This document shows positions 17,677 to 24,527 of a stretch of 35,564 bases of DNA, in pieces. Where the stretch lies: assembly GCA_949840465.1 (NCBI GenBank), contig CATKXE010000031.1:1-35564 (forward strand). Direction: 5' to 3'. The notes beneath the pieces were generated by a model, which had not been told where the DNA came from, searched no databases, and saw only the letters and a list, made by a program, of their open reading frames with translations. The translations under genes and the position numbers were made by a program. Numbering within the stretch: position 1 is the first letter of the stretch; the number at the start of each line of letters is the position of its first letter. Origin of the DNA: an uncultured Lachnospiraceae bacterium (GTDB lineage: Bacteria > Bacillota > Clostridia > Lachnospirales > Lachnospiraceae).

Positions 17677-17704
17677 GTTTATATATGGTAAGGAACTGTG
17701 TATA
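17677..17704 (+). repeat. Shared 5' element, copy 2 (cca leader)
   Basis: GTTTATA (17677-17683), one extra T, then ATGGTAAGGAACTGTGTATA (17685-17704), identical to the asnS copy. A TATATA-like -10 lies within it but no -35 box is evident 17 nt upstream. Confidence 0.85.
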
Positions 17705-17735
17705 ACATAAGAAACATGTAAAAGGATGTGTTCGT

Positions 17736-19070
17736 GTGAAGATTGTATTGCCAAATAAAGTACTGATGATTATTTTGAACCTGCAGCTGCACGGGCATGA
17801 AGCTTATGCCGTAGGCGGCTGTGTGCGGGATTCCATTCTGGCGAAAAGGCCCAAGGACTGGGATATTACGACCTCGGCGAAACCGGAGGAAGTCAGGAAG
17901 ATGTTCCGCCGGACAGTGGACACCGGGATAGAACACGGGACCGTGACCGTGCTTTTGGGAAAAGACAGTTTTGAGGTGACGACCTACCGGATTGACGGCG
18001 TCTATGAGGACAAACGCCATCCGAAGGAAGTGCGGTTCACCAATAAGCTGGAGGAGGATTTGAAACGCAGGGATTTTACGATTAATGCGATGGCATATAA
18101 TGATGAGGTGCGTCTTGTGGATGTGTTCGGAGGAATGAAGGATCTCAACCACCATCTCATCCGCTGTGTGGGGGAGCCAAAGGAGCGGTTCGGGGAGGAT
18201 GCCCTGCGAATCTTAAGAGCCGTCCGTTTTTCGGCGCAGCTTGGTTTTTCCATTGAACCGCTTACGGAAGCGGCTGTAAAAGAGCTGGCTTTCACCCTGC
18301 AGAATGTGAGCGCCGAGAGGATCCGCGAGGAACTGCTGAAAATACTGGTTTCTGCGCATCCAGAGCAGATTAGAGAGGCTTACCGGCTGGGGATTACGAA
18401 GATGATCCTGCCGGAGTGGGACGCCATGGAAGGAGTGGGGCAGAATACCCCCCATCATAAATATAACGTGGCAGAGCATACGGTTCATGCTATGAAAAAT
18501 ATCAAAAGGGATAAGATCCTACGCCTGACGATGCTTTTCCATGATATGGGCAAACCTGTGATGAAGACGACAGATGAGAACGGGCAGGATCATTTTAAGG
18601 GGCACGCGATTGTGAGCGAGGAGATTGCCCGTACGGTCATGCGCCGTCTGAAATTTGACAACGATACCATTAAAAAGGTGACCCGCCTGGTGTGCTATCA
18701 CGATTACCGTGTGGAGGCTACCCCGGAGAATGTGCGGCGGGCCATGAACCGGATCGGCGTGGAGTTATTTCCCTATTATCTGGCGGTGCGTCTGGCGGAC
18801 ACGAAAGCGCAGAGCGTGTATCAAAAGCGTGAGAAAGTGGAAAACATCATCAAGATGCGCGAACTGTATCAGGAAACACTGGTGGAGGGGCATTGCGTTA
18901 CATTGCGCGACCTTGCTGTCAGCGGCAAAGACTTGATGGAGATCGGCATGAAGCCCGGGCATGAGCTTGGGGCGATGCTGCAGGAACTTCTGGAATGGGT
19001 CATTGACGACCCGGATTGTAATAAAAAAGAACTTTTATGTGAATATGTAAAAGAAAAGCTTGGACTTTAG
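17736..19070 (+). CDS. cca: CCA tRNA nucleotidyltransferase with HD domain
   Basis: Adds or repairs the 3' CCA end of tRNAs. The GTG start at 17736 has AAAGGA upstream. The 444-residue product has the class II nucleotidyltransferase head: GGCVRDSIL near 27-35, the metal-binding DWD in KDWDITTSA, VTTYRIDGVY, and KRRDFTINAMAYN, followed by the RNA-binding neck (GEDALRILRAVRFSAQLGF). From about 245 an HD domain is present (LTMLFHDMGKP, LVCYHDYR), which in related enzymes gives phosphohydrolase activity. It shares a 20-nt leader element with asnS. The next gene, cotS-like, is 81 nt downstream under separate control. Confidence 0.93.
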   Translation: MKIVLPNKVLMIILNLQLHGHEAYAVGGCVRDSILAKRPKDWDITTSAKPEEVRKMFRRTVDTGIEHGTVTVLLGKDSFEVTTYRIDGVYEDKRHPKEVRFTNKLEEDLKRRDFTINAMAYNDEVRLVDVFGGMKDLNHHLIRCVGEPKERFGEDALRILRAVRFSAQLGFSIEPLTEAAVKELAFTLQNVSAERIREELLKILVSAHPEQIREAYRLGITKMILPEWDAMEGVGQNTPHHKYNVAEHTVHAMKNIKRDKILRLTMLFHDMGKPVMKTTDENGQDHFKGHAIVSEEIARTVMRRLKFDNDTIKKVTRLVCYHDYRVEATPENVRRAMNRIGVELFPYYLAVRLADTKAQSVYQKREKVENIIKMRELYQETLVEGHCVTLRDLAVSGKDLMEIGMKPGHELGAMLQELLEWVIDDPDCNKKELLCEYVKEKLGL

Positions 19071-19099
19071 CATACCCGGGCTGTTTCCCTCATAGATTA
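19070..19099 (+). promoter_or_regulatory. Mother-cell sigma (E/K-type) promoter of the cotS-like gene
   Basis: GCATACC (19070-19076), 14 nt, then CATAGATTA (19091-19099). The -10 matches CATANNNTA (sigma K) and the CATA part of sigma E; the -35 keeps the CATA core of sigma E sites. The 14-nt spacing equals that of the yabP promoter at 23191. The start would be near 19106. Confidence 0.5.
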
Positions 19100-19151
19100 G
19101 AAAGAGTTGTGATGGACCTTAAGACGGTGAATATAATATGAGGGGGCAGCC
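19079..19151 (+). promoter_or_regulatory. Stem that sequesters the cotS ribosome-binding site
   Basis: GGCTG (19079-19083) pairs with CAGCC (19147-19151), and CCCTCAT (19087-19093) with ATGAGGG (19138-19144), 12 bp in total with a small internal loop. The right arm contains the GAGGGGG ribosome site and ends directly at the ATG (19152). Confidence 0.65.
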
Positions 19152-20216
19152 ATGAGAGAGTACGAATTGGAAGTCTTAGAGCAATATGACATCGATGTGA
19201 TGAGCACCCGGAAAATCAGGGGTGCGTTTTTTTGCGAGACAAATGAAGGGACAATGGTGTTAAAGGAAGCGGCGGTTTCTGAAAAACGCGCTCTTTTATT
19301 GTATACGTTATTATGCCGCCTGGAATCGGAAGGGTATCCGAATGTGGATATCCCTGTCTTAAATAAGGAAAAGGAACTGGTCAGCGTTTTCCGCGGCCAG
19401 TCCGGATATATGATGAAGAAATGGTACAGCGGCCGGGAGTGCGACGTCCGCCGGGAGACGGATGTGCTGGATGCATGCCGGAATCTGGCACGGCTTCATA
19501 AGATCATGCTGTGGAAAGGCGCGGACGGCGTTTTTGAGCGGGATGAAGAGCAGCTGCCCGCAGCGGGCCGTTTTCAGGAAGAGGCGTTGCGTCCGCCTGT
19601 GGGCAGGCATTTGCGGCAGGAGATTCTCTGCCACAACCGGGAGCTGAAAAAAGTCCGCAATTATATCAGGAATAAGGTGAATAAAGGGGAGTTTGAATAC
19701 CTCTTTTTGAAATATTTTGAGAATATGTACCAGCTGGCGGCCAGAGTAACGAAACGTCTGGAGGACTCAGGATACGAAAAACTTTACCGGAAAAGCCTGG
19801 AAGAAGGGCTTCTGGTGCATGGAGACTATAATTACCACAATGTACTGATATTGCCGGGAAACCCGGAAGGCAGCGCGATGGCGACCACCAATTTTGACCA
19901 TTTCCGAATAGACGTGCAGGCGCTGGATCTGTATTATTTCCTGCGGAAGGTCATGGAAAAGCACAAGTGGAAAGAATCCCTTGGGCGCGCTATGATCGAA
20001 GCTTACGCGGAAGTCAGGCACTTAGAGCCTGAGGAACTGGAGGTGATTGCGCTGAAAACCGCCTATCCAGAGAAATTCTGGAAGACAGCCAACACATATT
20101 ATCATTCCAACAAAGCATGGATCCCGGAAAAAAGTGTGGAAAAACTACAGACCGCCGTGCTGCAGACAGAAGAAAAAATACAGTTTCTGCAGAAGATATT
20201 TACGTTTTTTTTATAG
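19152..20216 (+). CDS. CotS-family spore coat protein (kinase-like fold)
   Basis: A 354-residue protein of the CotS/YutH family, made in the mother cell and found in the spore coat of Bacillus. The fold is that of choline/aminoglycoside kinases: an N-lobe (RKIRGAFFCETNEGTMVLKE), YMMKKWYSGRECD, a CRNLARLHK helix and the catalytic-loop-like HGDYNYHNVLI near 222, then the metal-site-like TTNFDHFRIDVQALDLYYF. In B. subtilis the related CotS lacks proven kinase activity. It indicates an endospore former. The ATG has GAGGGGG 5 nt upstream, within a 12-bp stem, and a mother-cell-type promoter lies just upstream. No gene for other coat proteins is next to it. Confidence 0.85.
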   Translation: MREYELEVLEQYDIDVMSTRKIRGAFFCETNEGTMVLKEAAVSEKRALLLYTLLCRLESEGYPNVDIPVLNKEKELVSVFRGQSGYMMKKWYSGRECDVRRETDVLDACRNLARLHKIMLWKGADGVFERDEEQLPAAGRFQEEALRPPVGRHLRQEILCHNRELKKVRNYIRNKVNKGEFEYLFLKYFENMYQLAARVTKRLEDSGYEKLYRKSLEEGLLVHGDYNYHNVLILPGNPEGSAMATTNFDHFRIDVQALDLYYFLRKVMEKHKWKESLGRAMIEAYAEVRHLEPEELEVIALKTAYPEKFWKTANTYYHSNKAWIPEKSVEKLQTAVLQTEEKIQFLQKIFTFFL

Positions 20217-20415
20217 GGATTTGAAATAGTGCTGTCGCAGTATGTACACGAAAAAATTATAATTTTTACAAAAGATAATCTCTTTCTTTTTACAAAAACC
20301 TGATGTATAATAGACAAACAGGCACTATTCAGTTGGATTTGCCCTTTTTTCGGACAGATTGGGGAAGGGGTGTCGGGAGAATAGTAGATTAAATTCATTT
20401 TCAGGAGGTACAATG

Positions 20416-22149
20416 ATGGAGTACAAGGAGAGATATCAGGAATGGCTGTCAAATCCGTATTTTGACGCCGATACTAAAGCGGAACTGGAAGGGATTCAGG
20501 CGGACGAGAACGAGATCAAAGAGCGTTTTTACATGGATTTGGAATTTGGTACTGCCGGACTTCGCGGGATCATTGGAGCAGGAACCAACAGGATGAACAT
20601 TTATACGGTCAGGAAAGCGACTCAGGGCCTGGCAAATTACATCATCAAGAACAAAAGTGCAGACAAGGGTGTTGCGATTGCCTATGATTCCCGCCGGATG
20701 TCGCCGGAATTTGCGGATGAAGCAGCGCTCTGCCTGGCTGCGAACGGAATCAAGGCATACGTGTTCGAATCCCTGCGTCCGACTCCGGAGCTTTCCTACG
20801 CAGTGCGGAAGCTTTCCTGTATCGCGGGCATCAACATCACCGCAAGCCACAACCCGCCGGAGTACAACGGGTACAAGGTATACTGGGAAGACGGCGCGCA
20901 GATCACGCCGCCTCATGACAAAGGGATCATGGATGAGGTGAAGGCCGTGGAAGATTACACCACCATGAAGACGATGCCTCTGGAAGAAGCCAGGGCAGCA
21001 GGGCTTTATGAGCCTATCGGAGAAGCCATTGACGACGCATACATCGCAGAGCTGAAGAAGCAGGTGAAGCATCAGGACGCCATCGACGCGGCTGCAAAGG
21101 ATCTGAAGATTGTCTATACGCCGCTCCACGGTACGGGCAATATCCCGGCACGCCGTATTTTGAAGGAACTTGGATTTGAAAATGTATATGTTGTCAAGGA
21201 ACAGGAACTGCCGGACGGTGAGTTCCCCACCGTATCCTACCCGAACCCGGAAGCGGCGGAAGCATTTGAACTGGGGCTTGCGCTGGCAAAGGAAGTTGAC
21301 GCGGATATCGTTCTGGCGACTGACCCGGATGCGGACAGGCTGGGCGTGCGTGTGAAGGATAAAGACGGCGAGTACCATACCCTGACGGGCAATATGTCCG
21401 GGTGCCTCCTTGCGGATTATGAGATCGGGCAGAAAAAGGAGTTGGACGGCGGCTTGCCGGAAGACGGAAAGTTTATCAAGACGATCGTGACCACCAATAT
21501 GGCGGATGCCATTGCAAAATATTACAACGTAGACCTGATCGAATGCCTGACTGGATTTAAGTTTATCGGGCAGCAGATCCTTGGGTTTGAGACAAGCGGC
21601 AAGGGCGAGTACCTGTTTGGGTTCGAGGAGAGCTACGGATGCCTCATCGGGACCCATGCAAGGGACAAGGATGCGATTGTGGCGACCATGGCGCTCTGCG
21701 AGGCGGCTGCTTACTATAAGACCAGGGGCATGAACCTGTGGGATGCCATGATCGCGCTGTATGACCGTTATGGATACTATAAGGACGACATCCAGTCCAT
21801 CACGTTGAAGGGCATCGAAGGGCTTGCCAAGATTCAGGAAATCTTAGAGACGCTTCGGAAGGAGCCGCCCACAGAGATCGCGGGTTACAAAGTGCTTAAG
21901 GCAAGGGATTATAAGGCGGATACGATTAAGGATATGGAGACGGGGGATGTGACGGGCACCGGGCTTCCAGCCTCTAACGTACTCTATTACGACCTGACAG
22001 ACGATGCATGGCTCTGCGTAAGGCCGTCCGGTACAGAGCCGAAAGTAAAATTCTATTACGGTGTGAAGGGTACATCTCTGGAGGATGCCGACACCAAGTC
22101 TGCGGCCATGGGAAAAGAAGTTCTTGCCATGATTGATAAAATGCTGTAA
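20416..22149 (+). CDS. Phospho-sugar mutase (phosphoglucomutase/phosphomannomutase)
   Basis: Alpha-D-phosphohexomutase that interconverts hexose 1- and 6-phosphates, supplying UDP-glucose and related precursors. I chose the second ATG of an ATGATG pair (20416; MEYKERYQEWL), 7 nt from AGGAGG; 20413 is possible and a longer frame from 20359 is unlikely. The 577-residue length fits the PgcA-type family. Motifs: phosphoserine loop TASHNP near 142, metal loop DPDADRLGV near 302, sugar-binding GFEESYG near 402 and phosphate-binding RPSGTEPK near 536. Upstream is an AT-rich spacer with a TATAAT (20306-20311) but no good -35 box. Confidence 0.95.
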   Translation: MEYKERYQEWLSNPYFDADTKAELEGIQADENEIKERFYMDLEFGTAGLRGIIGAGTNRMNIYTVRKATQGLANYIIKNKSADKGVAIAYDSRRMSPEFADEAALCLAANGIKAYVFESLRPTPELSYAVRKLSCIAGINITASHNPPEYNGYKVYWEDGAQITPPHDKGIMDEVKAVEDYTTMKTMPLEEARAAGLYEPIGEAIDDAYIAELKKQVKHQDAIDAAAKDLKIVYTPLHGTGNIPARRILKELGFENVYVVKEQELPDGEFPTVSYPNPEAAEAFELGLALAKEVDADIVLATDPDADRLGVRVKDKDGEYHTLTGNMSGCLLADYEIGQKKELDGGLPEDGKFIKTIVTTNMADAIAKYYNVDLIECLTGFKFIGQQILGFETSGKGEYLFGFEESYGCLIGTHARDKDAIVATMALCEAAAYYKTRGMNLWDAMIALYDRYGYYKDDIQSITLKGIEGLAKIQEILETLRKEPPTEIAGYKVLKARDYKADTIKDMETGDVTGTGLPASNVLYYDLTDDAWLCVRPSGTEPKVKFYYGVKGTSLEDADTKSAAMGKEVLAMIDKML

Positions 22150-22168
22150 AATCAGTAAAAATCTTCAA

Positions 22169-22270
22169 TTTACGGCCTGGCCGGCCGCGAATTTTCACGC
22201 ATCCAGCCCAGGGAAAGCCGTTTGTCGGCGGGGGCTGGATGCTTTGCAGCGGAGTGCAAGGCACCGTAAA
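22169..22270 (+). other. Structured intergenic element between pgm and hup
   Basis: Outer inverted repeat TTTACGG (22169-22175) / CCGTAAA (22264-22270) encloses a strong hairpin with a 10-bp stem (22200-22209 with 22232-22241) and an inner GCCG/CGGC, then CTTTGCA (22242-22248) / TGCAAGG (22255-22261). A GC hairpin CGGCC (22173-22177) / GGCCG (22183-22187) competes with the outer pairing and is followed by GCGAATTTT, which could act as a weak terminator. No gene is seen in 22150-22455. Confidence 0.45.
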
Positions 22271-22315
22271 CAGCAGTAAAAAATATCTGAAATAACGTAA
22301 ATGCGCTGAAATACC

Positions 22316-22344
22316 TTGACAAAGATTCAAGAAACAGGTATAAC
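22316..22344 (+). promoter_or_regulatory. Sigma-A promoter of hup
   Basis: TTGACA (22316-22321), a 17-nt spacer and TATAAC (22339-22344). The leader is about 105 nt, ending in GAGGAGG before the ATG. A strong promoter fits an abundant protein. Confidence 0.8.
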
Positions 22345-22455
22345 AGTGTGTATAGGCAAAAAAATTCGGTATGCTGCCGGGGGCATGGTACAGACTGCCT
22401 TAAATAATCATTAGAATGAATGTGATTCTAGTACAATAAAGAGGAGGAAACATCC

Positions 22456-22728
22456 ATGAATAAGACAGAATTGGTGACAGCGATCGCAGAGAATGCAGAG
22501 ATTTCGAAGAAAGATGCTGAGAAAGCGATGAAAGCTTTCGTTGAAGTGATAACGGAGGAACTGAAGAAGGGTGAGAAAGTCCAGTTAGTTGGGTTTGGTA
22601 CATTTGAGGTGACTTCAAGATCCGCAAGAGAGGGAAGAAACCCACAGACCGGTAAGACTATGAAGATTGCAGCATGCAAGGCTCCGAAGTTCAAAGCAGG
22701 CAAGGCTTTGAAGGACGCTGTGAACTAA
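22456..22728 (+). CDS. hup: HU-family DNA-binding protein
   Basis: Nucleoid-associated HU protein, 90 residues, which bends and compacts DNA as a homodimer. It starts [20 protein letters not shown] and has the family signature [21 protein letters not shown] with the DNA-binding arm, then the [16 protein letters not shown] tail. It has its own strong promoter and a strong terminator and leads the sporulation/division cluster that follows, as often seen in clostridia. Confidence 0.98.
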   Translation: MNKTELVTAIAENAEISKKDAEKAMKAFVEVITEELKKGEKVQLVGFGTFEVTSRSAREGRNPQTGKTMKIAACKAPKFKAGKALKDAVN

Positions 22729-22741
22729 TCAGGATGTGGAA

Positions 22742-22778
22742 TGCCTGTATGATTTCAGATCATGCAGGCATTTTTTGT
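22742..22778 (+). terminator. Intrinsic terminator of hup
   Basis: A 12-bp stem (22742-22753 with 22759-22770, one G-T pair), loop TTCAG, then TTTTTTG. Confidence 0.92.
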
Positions 22779-22919
22779 TCTATTGAGGAGGCTTCTCCAA
22801 ACGTTCCTACAGAACAAAAAATTCCGGGGGATGCATACTGCCGCCGCTGCGGGCGCGGGTTTTGCAGGAGGGGCTCTTTTATACCGGAGGAAAAATGACA
22901 GGAAAGGGGAAGTGCCGTA

Positions 22920-23159
22920 ATGAGATTGGATAAATTTTTAAAGGTGTCACGGCTGATCAAGAGAAGGACTGTGGCAAATGAAGCATGCGACGCAGGCCGT
23001 GTCATGGTGAACGGCGTGGTGGCAAAAGCTTCTGTCAAGGTAAAAGTCGGGGACGTGATTGAAATTCAATTCGGGACGAAGAATGTAAAAGTGGAAGTGC
23101 TGGACATTCAGGATACGACGAAAAAGGAAGAGGCAAAGGAACTGTTCCGATATTTATAA
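22920..23159 (+). CDS. rqcP: S4-domain RNA-binding protein RqcP (YabO)
   Basis: A 79-residue protein, almost entirely one S4 domain: MRLDKFLKVSRLIKRRTVANEACDAG-type start, RVMVNGVVAKAS and KVGDVIEIQFG. RqcP (HSP15-like YabO) works with RqcH in alanine tailing of stalled nascent chains on the 50S subunit. In B. subtilis yabO is followed by yabP, yabQ and divIC, the same order as here. GGGGAAG is its ribosome site. A 12-codon frame with a better site (GGAGG, ATG at 22895) ends at 22933 inside rqcP and could couple translation. Confidence 0.9.
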   Translation: MRLDKFLKVSRLIKRRTVANEACDAGRVMVNGVVAKASVKVKVGDVIEIQFGTKNVKVEVLDIQDTTKKEEAKELFRYL

Positions 23160-23190
23160 AGATACAGATGACTCTGATTCACCGGTTTTA

Positions 23191-23220
23191 GTCATATTTT
23201 TTCCCTTCCCTTCATATATA
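23191..23220 (+). promoter_or_regulatory. Sigma-E-type promoter of yabP-yabQ
   Basis: GTCATATT (23191-23198), 14 nt, CATATATA (23213-23220). This is close to the mother-cell sigma E consensus (KMATATT and CATACAAT-like), as expected since yabPQ is sigma E controlled in B. subtilis. The leader to yabP is about 85 nt. Confidence 0.7.
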
Positions 23221-23311
23221 TAAAAGGGTATAGAATATCGGTCATTGTTTTGGACTGGGAGCACGATCGTTTCTTATGTGATGATCAGGACATGGCGAAG
23301 GGGGAACGGAT

Positions 23312-23596
23312 ATGGAGGAACGGCAGCCTGTAAAGGCGCATAAGCTGGTTGTGAACAACCGCAAGACAAGTATGGTGACAGGAGTATTGGATGTGCTTTC
23401 TTTTGATCTGAATGAAATCCTGCTGGAGACGGAGCAGGGGATGCTGATGGTGAAAGGGACAGACCTGCATGTAAACCGGCTCAGCGTGGAGAAGGGCGAG
23501 GTGGATCTTTCAGGGAATATTGACAGCATCGCATATTCCAGCGTGAGCCAGGCGGGTGGCCAGAGTGATAATTTCTTTTCAAAATTATTTAAGTAG
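23312..23596 (+). CDS. yabP: Sporulation protein YabP
   Basis: A 94-residue protein of the YabP/YqfC family, made in the mother cell. The YabP fold is visible as a beta-rich run: HKLVVNNRKTSMVTGVLDVLSFD, LLETEQGMLMVKGTDLHVNRLSVEKGEVDLSGNI (split here by a turn), ending in a basic tail. Its exact job is not known; mutants of B. subtilis yabP are mildly affected. It has a sigma-E-type promoter and is followed after 9 nt by yabQ. Confidence 0.92.
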   Translation: MEERQPVKAHKLVVNNRKTSMVTGVLDVLSFDLNEILLETEQGMLMVKGTDLHVNRLSVEKGEVDLSGNIDSIAYSSVSQAGGQSDNFFSKLFK

Positions 23597-23605
23597 GCCG
23601 GATTT

Positions 23606-23938
23606 ATGATGCTTGGGATTGGAAAAGAGGCTGTAGTATTTTTGTATGCGGGCCTGTCGGGGATCGTCACATTTTCCTGTTATCAAATCCTGTTGCTTTT
23701 AAGGAAGCTTATCGCACATTCTGCCGCCGCGGTCAGTGTAGAAGATTTTTTTTATTGGATCGGTATCAGCGTGTATCTCTTCCGGCAGATGTATCATACA
23801 ACTTATGGCAGTGTCAGATGGTTCTTTATACTGGGGATTGTAGTTGGGAATTTTCTGGCATTTTTCTGTAAAATTTTGTTGAAAAAAACATGGTCAAAGT
23901 GGAAAAACAGACTTGAAAAAGGAAAGAAAAGCGGATAA
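23606..23938 (+). CDS. yabQ: Spore cortex biosynthesis protein YabQ
   Basis: Membrane protein of 110 residues needed for spore cortex formation in B. subtilis. Three hydrophobic segments are seen: about 8-30 (AVVFLYAGLSGIVTFSCYQI), 44-62 (DFFYWIGISVYLFRQMY) and 70-90 (WFFILGIVVGNFLAFFC), followed by a Lys-rich cytosolic tail. Position between yabP and divIC supports the call. The ribosome site is weak; the first of two adjacent ATG codons was used. Confidence 0.88.
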   Translation: MMLGIGKEAVVFLYAGLSGIVTFSCYQILLLLRKLIAHSAAAVSVEDFFYWIGISVYLFRQMYHTTYGSVRWFFILGIVVGNFLAFFCKILLKKTWSKWKNRLEKGKKSG

Positions 23939-23993
23939 AATAATGGGAGTAAGGGTATCGTATCGACCGGGGATGTATAATGGGTGAATTTGT

Positions 23994-24329
23994 ATGGGGC
24001 AGAAGAAAGTAAAGCATGCACACAGGCAGCAGCGGAAGCATACCTCCGTTTTCTGGCAGCATAGGCGGAGCGTGGCGATTATCTGCACGGTGCTGGGGAT
24101 GCTGGCCGCAGTGCTGGCCGTGAATTCGGTGAGCCTGTATGGGCGCAATCAGGTATATAAGCAGCAGGAGGCGGAACTCCGGGCGCAGATTGAAGAGCAG
24201 AACGCGCGTGCGCAGGAAGTAAAAGAATATGCGGAATATGTGCAGAGCGAGGACTACATCAAGGATGTGGCGGAGGAGAAGCTGGGCCTTGCAGATCCCA
24301 ACGAGATTCTGTTCCGGCCGGAAGAGTGA
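23994..24329 (+). CDS. divIC: Septum formation initiator, DivIC/FtsB family
   Basis: Bitopic division protein of 111 residues that forms a complex with FtsL and DivIB (FtsQ) at the septum. It has a basic N-terminus (GQKKVKHAHRQQRKH), one TM helix (about 28-48), a coiled coil (about 50-85; YKQQEAELRAQIEEQNARAQ) and the conserved DYIKDVAEEKLGLADPNEIL end. A TATAAT (23976-23981) lies upstream without a clear -35 box; the ribosome site (GGGTG) is weak. Confidence 0.92.
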   Translation: MGQKKVKHAHRQQRKHTSVFWQHRRSVAIICTVLGMLAAVLAVNSVSLYGRNQVYKQQEAELRAQIEEQNARAQEVKEYAEYVQSEDYIKDVAEEKLGLADPNEILFRPEE

Positions 24330-24467
24330 AGAAGCAGGAATGCCGCGACGCCCGCGTCCGCACAGGCGGCGCAGGAAAAATAACATATCAAAGCGCATTC
24401 AGCCTGCGCAGGAAAAACAGGCAGGTTCCGAACAAATACATAGACAGGCAAGATTGTACAAAAGAGA

Positions 24468-24495
24468 AACTCCAGGAGAATTCCTGGAGTTTTTT
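24468..24495 (+). terminator. Intrinsic terminator just upstream of spoIIE
   Basis: AACTCCAGGA (24468-24477), loop GAAT, TCCTGGAGTT (24482-24491), T-run to 24495. It ends only 33 nt before the spoIIE start; 24330-24467 shows no gene and no clear promoter. Confidence 0.92.
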
Positions 24496-24527
24496 GTGGC
24501 TTTTAGGCCGACAAAGGAGGTATTTTG

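Noticed and set aside
24509..24517. Spo0A box upstream of spoIIE
   Set aside because: TTTGTCGGC on the minus strand differs at two key positions from TTTGTCGAA and overlaps the ribosome site region.
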